NCBI RefSeq assembly: GCF_964204645.1
Contig: NC_134029.1
Span: 7,520,001-7,584,000 of the forward strand
Origin: Tubulanus polymorphus
Taxonomy: Eukaryota > Nemertea > Palaeonemertea > Tubulaniformes > Tubulanidae
Length of the DNA: 64,000 nucleotides
Direction: 5' to 3'
Both the position numbers and the translations under genes were made by a program. The notes under the pieces are model-generated. The model ran no database searches. It was not told where the DNA came from and was given only the letters and a program-made list of their open reading frames with translations. Positions 46,501-54,041 of this stretch are shown one piece after another. How positions within the stretch are numbered: position 1 is the first letter of the stretch; each line of letters begins with the position of its first letter.

Positions 46501-49500
46501 CTTTAATGACATGAGTGAATTATGTGACAAGACTAATAGTCTGCCTAGGTCAAGGTCTCATGATATCCATCCCTGATTATGGCTTTATCGGCATGGTGTG
46601 AGCTTGGGTGAGCTTGAGTTAACGGTATATACCAAGATACGTTTGCAAGACACCTTTTTACGAGAATATTCTCCTATTTCATCTCCGGAAGGAGGAATTG
46701 CGTGTTTACCTATTAACAAGAAGCTTGAGCGTGCATGCTGCGATATACGCTTGTACACCATTACAAGACATACCAAATTCACCTTGCTTCACTCGGTTAT
46801 CCATTTTCGAAGTTTTCAATCGCGATTTTAATCGCATATGTAAATCAATCGCGACCTCAGCCTGTCGTCGTAGTCGTTATTAATACGGGTATAGATTGTG
46901 TTGCTATGATACGCTCAATAATTAACTGGAATCGTTGTCAGTAGACCGGTTTAACCCGACGGTGAATCGGATATATCAGCCGCCAATTTAGCGAGCTTCC
47001 GGGTCAAGGTCGCGGCGATAGCTACTTTTTCAACGTTTCCCAAGACGTCTCTGATTTCCCATTCCGACTTTGATCGATGCAAACGTGGACGACTCTGACG
47101 GATATCCCTTCTGATATAAAGTTTCTCGGAAGGGGAGATTCTTCGGCCTTTTTTTTCGAAATATATATTTAACTTGAAAAAGAAGAGGGGAAAGCGTAAG
47201 ATATTCTTCAGAAGGGCCTATCATTTTTTTATCTCCACAAAGCGCAACTGGTTGCCCTTATATAAACAGTTGGCATATCCTGATATGAACCACATTAAAG
47301 AGAATTTCAATATGACGAATTTTCATACTGGGGGTTCTTAGTCGTAATGATATTGTACATACACTTCATCCGTCGGTAGAAACCAACAACTTGATATGGG
47401 CCCAAGTAGTAATAACTTGTAGAATATCAATGCACCTTGCAACAGTTGTATCAGTTTGGAAAATTTGTCCGACTTCCGATATCCAGCAGGTCAGAAAAAT
47501 ATTTCACATCCAAAAAGAATCTATGTTGATATTCAATCGTATTCAAATTTAACTGAAAACTTTAAATAGGTGAGCAGTTATAGATGAGCTTAATTTTCAT
47601 GCGTTACATGCATGATGCTTGTTTTCATTAATCGCAATAAACGCACATATAGAATATGTAAATTGAACGCATTTTTTATGTAAATAGGTCTTTTTGTTCG
47701 GTATGAATCTATAATGAAGTATGTCATTGCCTCGAGAGATTCTGTTCTTTCAGTGCACCGTCACTAGTGGGTGGGGTGAAGTCGTTTCATCGTCATCAGA
47801 AATGCTGCTAACCGTTTAGAATGTGAACTTCGATAGCGCTTATTCGGGGTTCTGCGGTATCGATCTTCGCGTTATTATTCTCTTGAATTAATTAGTCGAT
47901 GTAATCTAAAGCTGAGTGAATGCCAAATTAAATAGTTACAAGAATAGAAAAGTATCATCTACAAACTGTTGAATTTTGAGCTCACCGGGAAGACAGGCAT
48001 GGTCACTAGTTGTGATAGTCAATCCTTGTTAATAGTTGAGACTTTTTCCTTCAGTCTTGATGAATATCGTTAAGAGAAACCCACAAACTGTAAGGAAAAA
48101 AAACAACGGTTGTTCGAATTGATATTGTGGGTTTCTCTTAATGATATTAAATCCTCACCGATACCAAACCATTAACTTATTCTTAAAACTGTTCAATCAT
48201 CTGGACCCAGTTCCACAGTTGTGAGTTAAGATTTAACTCAGAGTTAAGTCATAGAAAATGAACTGATTTAAATTAGGGTAAACTATAACTTACAACTGTG
48301 GAACTGGATCCAGAACATTTTCATGTTAAACCGTAGAAAATTCTATCACTGTATCAACTATCGCTATGTTCATTTTTATGTTTCAGATATGCGAAGCACT
48401 GATGGACTGCGGCGCCAAGGTCAACGAAATCGACAACGAAGGTCGTCACGCTCTGATTCTCGCCGGGCAGGAAGGCCACCTGGACGTCGTGATGACCCTC
48501 ATCGAGCACGCCGGTCAGTTAGAGATGCGCGCGCACGACGGCAAAAATGCGTTCCGCGCCGCCGCATTCGAGGGACACCTCGAGGTTGTGCAGTGTTTGA
48601 TCTGCGACGGTACGGACATCGACTATAAAGACGCCGACGGTCGGTCGACGTTGTACGTGTTGGCGTTGGAAAATCGCATCGAGCTGGCGAAATTCCTGCT
48701 CGAAAACGGCGCCGACATCGAAGGCTGCGATCTGGAAGGACGTACGCCTCTGCACGTCGCCTCCTGGCAAGGACATTTAGATATGGTGAAAATGTTACTG
48801 GCTCACAGCGCGTACGTCAACGCGGTCGATAACGACAATCGCACGTCGTTGCAGTCGGCGTCGTGGCAAGGTCATGTGGATATCGTGAAGACGTTGCTGC
48901 AACACGGCGCCGACTCAAACCACACGTGCAACCAGGGCGCGACGGCTTTGTGCATCGCGTCGCAGGAGGGACATGAGGAGGTCGTGCGGCTGTTGTTGCA
49001 GTTCAACGCGAATCCGAATCACGCCGACGAGTTTGGCCGCACGGCGCTGCGCGTCGCGCAGAAAAGCGGCCACAACGACGTGATGAAAATACTGGAGGAG
49101 TACGGCGCGAGTATCAACGCAACCAACGGTTTAAACGGACACAAAAGCGGCTCGTCGTCGGCCGGTTCGAGCATGGAAGGTAAACAGTCGCACGCGTCGA
49201 GCGCCGTTTTGACGAACGTTACGACGCTTCCGAACGGCCACTCGTTGCTGACTCCGTCGGAGTCGCCGGAGTCGACCGTCGATCGACGCAAGTCGTACGT
49301 GTCGAATCAGTCGTCGTCGAAGTCGTCAAGTAACCTGACGTCGGGTTCGTCGACGCCGAATCGCAGCGCAACCGTCGAAGCGCGCATCATTCCGCACATC
49401 CCGATTCCGGCCGTTTTGCCGACGAGCGAGCAGCTGTCGTTCACGCAACAATTGCAACAGTGCTCAAAAAACAAAAACCGCCAGTCGATCAGTCGCGTGT

Positions 49501-50135
49501 TGTCACCGGTCAGCGAGCCGCAGAGTCCTGTGCTGTCGTTGCCTGGGTCGCCGTTGAGCGAAATCCAAAGCGTCATCGCGACGCGGCTTTCGCCCGAGCA
49601 CAAACAGTTCACAACGACGCCGAACCCGTCGGCGAAACTCGTGCAGCCGATGATGAAAAAACCGGCGGACGCGTCGCAGACGTCGTACGCGACGAGCAAC
49701 ATTCATATCATCATGAATCCGAACGCCGAACTGCTGAGCAGCAACGAAGACAACTGCGACGGCGACGCCGACTGCGCCGAGCCGATCTGGCAATTGCACC
49801 CGCAGTTGAAGGCGATCAACGCTGCGAACATGGCGAAATTGGAATTACAACGGCGTGAGAATACGGACTTGTTGAAATTGACGACCGCCGGCGATATACT
49901 GTCATCGACGACGACAGATGGAGGAGAATCTGCGGAGTCGCCCGAGCGTGATCGCAATAAAAAACGTAACGGAATTGTGACGAATCCGAATTTTCCGGTC
50001 GCCGTCAACGGATACATGAACAAACTGGCGAATATTCCCGACAATCGACCGGCGTCGAAAATCAGTCACAACGTGATGAAGTCGAAAGCGGTTCGGCCCA
50101 CTGGATTAGCGATCAAGAAGGAGACGCCTTTATAG
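25600..50135 (+). CDS. ANKRD50: Ankyrin repeat domain-containing protein 50, 2 coding exons
   Basis: Coding exons 25600-28068 and 48387-50135 join in phase 0 and give 1405 aa (human 1429). The N-terminus has [11 protein letters not shown], a P-loop [10 protein letters not shown] (residues 40-49), a Walker B-like [10 protein letters not shown] (about 148-157) and the block [20 protein letters not shown], all diagnostic of ANKRD50. About 17 ankyrin repeats start near residue 507 ([14 protein letters not shown] ...). Repeat 6 carries the unusual [12 protein letters not shown] insert. The Ser-rich tail has [15 protein letters not shown] and [12 protein letters not shown] and ends IKKETPL, as in vertebrates. 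ANKRD50 helps SNX27-retromer recycle endosomal cargo such as GLUT1. The start is chosen by homology; an acceptor at 25551 gives a 48-nt leader in this exon. The 20,318-nt intron cuts repeat 10 after EGHRE. Confidence 0.98.
28097..28506. mobile_element. hAT-like MITE family H, copy 2
   Basis: Starts CAGGGTACCTACGACTC and ends GGGACCCTG; the internal blocks are shared with copy 1. It starts 29 nt after the ANKRD50 exon donor. Confidence 0.75.
29076..29282. repeat. Minisatellite, about 4 units of roughly 50-60 bp
   Basis: The unit contains GTAAAGTCTTCAACATATTTG followed by TCCCARTGAATTGCCTCRTG (20-base parts shown) and CCTCTAGTAGTA. Unit length varies because the TAG triplet count differs. The 81-codon - strand frame here only reads through the repeat. 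Confidence 0.7.
31531..31600 (+). repeat. Short tandem duplication
   Basis: TCGTATGGAGACTGGCGTAGG followed by a run of A occurs twice in direct succession (first 20 bases identical in both), with almost no divergence, so it is recent. Confidence 0.75.
32138..32186. repeat. Small hairpin with 14-bp perfect stem
   Basis: GTGGGCAACATACA and TGTATGTTGCCCAC are exact reverse complements around a loop of about 20 nt. The surrounding 31850-32190 repeats motifs such as GCAACTT and TTGCCTAGT and may be a decayed element. Confidence 0.6.
33669..33991. mobile_element. MITE-like family J, copy 2
   Basis: It starts CAGTGTTCTCCATAGCCTAT and ends GCAGGAACACTA. About 75-80% of the blocks can be matched by eye to 20258-20580. 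Confidence 0.65.
35169..35386 (+). repeat. Minisatellite, 25-bp unit, about 8.5 copies
   Basis: The unit is GACCGGGCTCAGCGATGTAG plus AGACG, with variants GATCGGGTTCAAGGATGTAG and GATCCGGGCTCAGTGATG. Units 6 and 7 are identical, which shows local homogenisation. Confidence 0.85.
35523..35714 (+). other. Short open frame of uncertain status
   Basis: After a possible acceptor (TTGTTTTCAG ending about 35527) a frame of roughly 60 codons starts [17 protein letters not shown] and ends FMFVDCPIA before TGA. A second frame over the same bases is open for about 45 codons. Composition is less AT-biased than the flanks. No family is recognised; it may be a decayed gene piece. Confidence 0.2.
35758..36035. 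mobile_element. MITE-like family C, copy 2
   Basis: The left end CTACGATCGCACGAGCATTT and right part GGGCCAAATCGTCTCCG match copies 1 and 3. The right terminus is degraded. Confidence 0.65.
36183..36208 (+). repeat. GA microsatellite
   Basis: An almost pure run of GA dinucleotides with one C. Confidence 0.8.
36440..37130. repeat. Four diverged tandem units of about 160-185 bp
   Basis: Each unit carries CTGTGGCCTGTCCTGCTGCAG or a close variant (about 36458, 36616, 36797, 36981), then CTCCTTGATGGGACTCCCTAT and GGACCAACCTGGGTAGTTA (20-base parts). Read on the - strand, the units keep an open-like frame with the shared theme SYNxIGSPIKE..GD.LVG...LLQQDRPQ, which hints at a duplicated exon or protein repeat. 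Confidence 0.6.
37100..37346 (-). pseudogene. HSPA12-like fragment (low certainty)
   Basis: The - strand frame includes [36 protein letters not shown] and [16 protein letters not shown]. The pattern 'IY.S...DP.F.VTD....VGRL.L' resembles the C-terminal part of HSPA12-type Hsp70 relatives, a family greatly expanded in molluscs and some other invertebrates. The frame continues into the tandem units at 36440-37130. No full gene is present, no Hsp70 ATPase motifs are seen, and the N-terminal part of the frame is non-coding in style. Confidence 0.28.
38340..38890 (+). repeat. Pyrimidine-rich low-complexity stretch
   Basis: Long C/T-rich runs (CTCTCTCC, CCTTCCCTCTCCCGTTCCC). The long + frames across it are low-complexity artefacts. 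Confidence 0.6.
41755..41940 (-). mobile_element. tRNA-derived SINE, copy 2
   Basis: On the - strand it reads CCGTGGCCGAGTTAAGCGATG ... GGTTCGAATCCCTACTTGG (20-base parts), near-identical to copy 1, with the same CGGTCTAGTGTGGCAGGGTT leader. A further, weaker + strand piece (about 41985-42060) has CGGACTAGTATGGCAGGGTTT. The copies lie head to head, so an RNA crossing both could fold. Confidence 0.6.
43512..43652. repeat. Foldback element with arms of about 45 bp
   Basis: AGTGCTGAAAAGTACTTAG pairs with CTAAGTACTTTTCAGCACT across the centre, and TTAGTGCTAAC pairs with the outer GTTAGCACTAA. Confidence 0.65.
44420..44630. mobile_element. Diverged relative of MITE family I
   Basis: CAGTGGCCATCTACTTGAAAA at the left (20-base part) and AAAGTGGCTACCTTG at the right, with the inner GCATGTCAGGGAAAAAGCAA shared with 16632-16757. 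Confidence 0.45.
45842..46099. mobile_element. MITE-like family C, copy 3
   Basis: Left CTGTGATCACGGGAGCATTT, right CGTCTCCGTGTGATCGC; it shares GGGCCAAATTTGACTCGG with copy 1. Confidence 0.65.
48070..48155. repeat. Hairpin with stem of about 24 bp, 230 bp before ANKRD50 exon 2
   Basis: ATATCGTTAAGAGAAACCCAC pairs with GTGGGTTTCTCTTAATGATAT with one mismatch (20-base parts), loop about 40 nt. Confidence 0.65.
48202..48313. repeat. Foldback repeat family B, copy 3
   Basis: CCCAGTTCCACAGTTGTGAGT (20-base part) pairs with ACAACTGTGGAACTGG. It is the best preserved copy of the family and lies 73 nt from the ANKRD50 exon acceptor. Confidence 0.75.
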
Positions 50136-50171
50136 CATTTTGTTGGTGAGTATCGGCATTTTAGGTCATTC

Positions 50172-50534
50172 TAAAGCCTAGCGCACATCGACACTGCGAT
50201 TGGAGACAACTAGTTGCTACCGAACGATTACCCTGGGCACATCGAAATCTAGTTACAACCGGTCAGTTGCAGCAACTGCATGGCGCGTGTCGATCGTCGA
50301 GATCCAGAGGGCGCACATCGACGGATATGACTGCAATTGAGTACAACCAGTTGCTCAAAAGTAGAACATGGGCAACTGGCTGGAACTGGAGATAGATCGA
50401 CGCTTACCAATCGTAAGCTCTCTCACATCGACACATTCAAGCAACTGATCGTATCCAGCCAGTTCCTCTCATGCGCCGAAAACTGCCTTGCAACTAGTTG
50501 TCTCCAATCGCAGTGTTGATGTGCGCTAGGCTTA
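50172..50534. mobile_element. Inverted-repeat element with internal direct repeats
   Basis: The left arm AGCCTAGCGCACATCGACAC and right arm GTGTTGATGTGCGCTAGGCT pair over about 45 bp, including GCGATTGGAGACAACTAGTTG (20-base part). The core repeats GCGCACATCGA and CAACTGG/CCAGTTG several times. Confidence 0.8.
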
Positions 50535-50642
50535 ATGCAGCAGTCAATGATAACCCCGTACAACCTGTCGATCAAGCCTGTCGATCAAGCGTTATCGATA
50601 CGACCGTTTTGATGTCGATGTTGAGTTCCTGACTAGGGGAAT

Positions 50643-50802
50643 GAATAACGAGACGAGTAGTACTATATAGGTAAATCTATTTTATTTGACGCACGAGCTT
50701 TTGCTACTAATGTAAGCTTCATTGGGTGAATGATACATTAGTAGCAAAAGCTCGTGCGTCAAATAAATAGTTAACCTATATAGTACTACTCGTCTCGTTA
50801 CT
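50643..50802. repeat. Near-perfect hairpin with arms of about 68 bp
   Basis: AACGAGACGAGTAGTACTAT at the left pairs with ATAGTACTACTCGTCTCGTT at the right. The inner TTTGCTACTAATGTA pairs with TACATTAGTAGCAAA around an 18-nt loop. An AATAAA in the right arm (50762) is the first poly(A) signal after the ANKRD50 stop. Confidence 0.85.
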
Positions 50803-52207
50803 TATTCTAAACCCAGTTTACAAGGCGAATCTTCTGATTAGGGAGGGATACCGGTTTGTCATTGACCACTGCATAATTCCAGCATGAAGCTGAAGCTTAG
50901 CTTAGGTCGACTTTCGACCCGTGACTGGATCGTTGTAAGAAGTTGGTACACACTTGTAAGAAGTTGATGCACACGTGACTGCTGATTTTGTTGATCCATT
51001 TGTCTAACGATCTGAAAGGCACTTGGGTCGACTATGGTGCGATCATTACCGAGTCTCGTGGTTTGTTAACTCGGCATTTGTACTGCTAAGAATCATGTGA
51101 CACAATACTCGTCGCTGATTGGCTACGATGTTAAGATCGGTCGTCGGAAATAGAACTTGTTCAATCCTTCGGCTTACGATCGGTCTGCGATCAGTCTATC
51201 CTGGTCATAAGTACACTCAAGTCGAAAAGGTTCCCGATTAAAAAATCCCGCTCGCACTTGACTGCTTGCACAATCCGACGATCTGATCGGATCTTAGTCG
51301 ACTTGAGTTAGTCTTATTTATATGGCTTAAGACGAATGTTTTAAGAGGCGTCTAGAATCGTGTTATGAATAATGCTCTCCTAAGCTCATAAGACCGGTAG
51401 CCGGTAACAAATGGTCTTAAATCTTCGATCGGCTATATGGAATCAAAATCAGACCAGTATTGAATTGGAGCCTCGGATATCCAGAATTCTAATCTGATAG
51501 GACATTCACCATTGTTTATGAGACAAATGTATATCACACGATAACAGTGTATAAATGGCCTTATCTTATTCTCAATAGAAAAAAGAATTGTTTCATCTGA
51601 TTGGAACACCATTTATTTACAGTAAGGAATGAGAATAAGTGTTTACAATGAAATTATATTTAATTATGGCCTTGCTTCACAGTTGAGACTATGTAGTATG
51701 AAATAATAGGGGCTGAATTGACGATAACGAATAAAGATGTTAACTATTGATAACGAAACAAGAAGCACTATATATTGTTAACTATTCACTGTGTTTTAGT
51801 TAGATTGGGTGAAGATTCAGAAGGAGCAAAATATTTCAGCGTATCGCTAAAAGTCTGGTCCCGGAAGGGTGGTTTTTGGTGATAATATTTGGTCAAATAT
51901 GGGATTTTGGTTTACTTATCGCGTGTATGGGATTTCGATGTTTACTAGACATGGTATGAATATGACCTTCCAGTCTGGTGATTAAAACCTTAAAATCTCT
52001 TTAATTCCAGCATCATGTCGATTAAATGTTCAATATGTAGCCTAAGCTGGTTTTCTCAGTTCTAAGATTTCTTCTTCGATGCTTTCACAATATTATCCTT
52101 TTGAATGACAGCCTTTGCCAATGAAAGGACGGCATTTCGGACACCAGATCCTTGTATTTATTACTTTAAGAATTAATCAGCTGACATGTGAAATTCTATC
52201 CATGACA

Positions 52208-52208
<1 letters not shown>

Positions 52209-52258
<50 letters not shown>
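52209..52258. repeat. TA microsatellite
   Basis: About 25 uninterrupted TA units. Confidence 0.95.
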
Positions 52259-52259
<1 letters not shown>

Positions 52260-52470
52260 TATGTATGTATAATTCACTGATCGAGGATTGAGATCTAGTT
52301 GGTAGACTTTACTTTATTTCTTTTAATTAGAAAATTACTGAGTACTATTATTCAGGGCATTATCAGCTATGTTTGAGATTTCCTAACTGCTACCGAACTG
52401 GGCACACTCCTCGTAAGCCTTGTCAAGTGTTATGTGTTTCAGAGCAATGCACACAGTCACAGAACAAGCC

Positions 52471-52913
52471 TAAAGGTAGGGGCACACGAGCGTATTTTTT
52501 CGCCCGATCGCGGCGAATTTATAAATCGCCCGAAAAATTCGCTCGTGTGGCCACTCACGGCGACGACGATTTCGTCGGCCAACTCGATCGCCCGGCGAAT
52601 CGCCCGTATCAAACATGTTTGATATTTTCGGCCGATTATTTACGCCGGCGATCGGATCGCCCGCAAATTCGCTCGTCTGCTCGCACTCAGCGAATTTCGC
52701 CGAGCGATCCATTTTTATCAACCAATAGGATGCATTGTTGATATCATGTGATTCGTTAACTCTCTCCCTCTTAGTGCCAATCGCTGACCGAATTTCGGTT
52801 TGATCGCTATGTGTGCCCGCTCGTATCGGGCGTATAATTTCGTCGGCGAATTCGCTGGCGAATTTAATCGTCGCGATCAGGCGAAAAAATACGCTCGTGT
52901 GTCCCTAGCTTAA
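52471..52913. mobile_element. MITE-like family D, about 443 bp
   Basis: Left TAGGGGCACACGAGCGTATT and right AATACGCTCGTGTGTCCCTA are inverted repeats that extend about 45 bp (TTTTTTCGCCCGATCGC). TAAAGG / TAAAAGG at the borders may be a target duplication. GC-rich GAATTCGCT/CGGCGAATT blocks recur inside. The ORFs within are repeat artefacts. Confidence 0.75.
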
Positions 52914-53381
52914 AAGGTGTTTCTGATATAAGTCTTGCTGTGTATGCGTCAGACTTTAGGCTTTTTTCAAATTTGATTTCTCGGAGCACATTTTTCAAGA
53001 AGGGATGAAATCGAATATCGAAAAAAGTTTCAATTATATTTAGGCGTTTAAAATGGAAGGCTGAAAAGAAATAAGTCAAGATAGAAATTTGTTTAGTATT
53101 CAAGTATTTTCCACACTTTTAACTGCTGCAGGAAAAAAGATACAGAAAGGGTTGAAAATCGTGGTGACTTGAATTCAAATGATTGGAGAAATGAAGAAAA
53201 AAAAACCTATCTGATATCTGATATCGAACCCGCTACCATATAAAGCAACTCTGACTCTGTGAAAGGAGGATGTGGCGTGCAGGATCGAAACGAAAAAACA
53301 AAACATTCCCGATGTTTATGTTTTACGATGTTCATACGTCAAAACGTAGGCTAGATTATTTTCATACTGACACCGACGCCG

Positions 53382-53425
53382 ATGATGATGATGATGATGA
53401 TGATGATAATGATGATGATAATGAT
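53382..53425 (+). repeat. GAT trinucleotide repeat
   Basis: About 14 GAT units with two AAT interruptions. They give poly-Asp or poly-Met in open frames that are probably not genes. Confidence 0.85.
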
Positions 53426-53507
53426 GGATCGGTTTTGGTTACGGATTTTTACGACGTGTATCCATTTCGAGTTTTATAGCAGCGTCATTGACTGTGTGTA
53501 CGACGAC

Positions 53508-53553
53508 GTACCTCTACAAACGTACCTCTACAAACGTACCTCTACAAACGTAC
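53508..53553 (+). repeat. 15-bp unit, three copies
   Basis: ACGTACCTCTACAAA occurs three times in exact succession. Confidence 0.9.
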
Positions 53554-54041
53554 GCAGTGAGTCAATGAAGATTCACCTGTTCGGGTTAAGACACGATTTG
53601 TGAATTTACTCGTGGGTATTTCTTATCGATCGCGGGAGTTTTTTCGCGACAGAATCCCGGCATCGCTTTCAGTTGCTGTCGATCTCTTCTTCGTACTCCG
53701 CTTGCCTCCGGTATACGTACATCAAAATATTGGCCGATATTTTTTCGAAACGGAGAATAATTGTCAATTCTGTTTCATCCGCCTGCCTGTTTCCAGATCG
53801 GTACCATATATGGTGGCTGAAATTTTGGATGGCGTCATTATGTAGGTCGATTTATCTGAGAACTCGATTATTCATAAAACCGAAGTTTAACCATTGCCAA
53901 AACCGCAGACTCGGCACTGTTGCGGAAAGTAGTTCAACTCCTGCATACGACGTAAAGCTCGAAATTCCTTTTCAACAAATTTTTCAACAAAGTTAAAACT
54001 ATGAATGGGATTCTAGTAATTGACACACTTATCAATTTCAG

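Larger units (their letters stand above)
28069..48386 (+). other. ANKRD50: 20.3-kb intron of ANKRD50
   Basis: Donor GAG|GTGAGT, acceptor TTTTTATGTTTCAG. It contains no exon that I can place in ANKRD50. It holds MITEs, two minisatellites, a 4-fold repeat of about 180 bp with a decayed HSPA12-like frame, a tRNA SINE, pyrimidine-rich DNA at 38340-38890, and several local CpG-rich patches (about 29530, 32450, 38130, 41350, 45230). Those patches could be alternative promoters or just repeats. Stretches not listed separately show nothing I can support. Confidence 0.85.
50136..54041. other. ANKRD50 3' region and intergenic DNA
   Basis: A donor-like GTGAGT lies at 50146, ten bases after the ANKRD50 stop. 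The first AATAAA is at 50762-50767, inside a hairpin. Elements at 50172-50534, 50643-50802 and 52471-52913, a TA tract (52209-52258) and a GAT tract (53382-53425) fill much of the rest. About 50890-51310 repeats the motif GGTCGACT/AGTCGACTT and may be another decayed element. I see no convincing gene. Confidence 0.5.

Noticed and set aside
48519-50044. - strand frames opposite ANKRD50 exon 2
   Set aside because: Antisense shadows of a well supported coding exon.
52373-52741. 122-codon + frame
   Set aside because: Lies in the inverted-repeat element at 52471-52913 and reads its GC-rich repeats.
53270-53603. Frames with poly-Asp or poly-Met
   Set aside because: Driven by the GAT repeat; no splice or family support.
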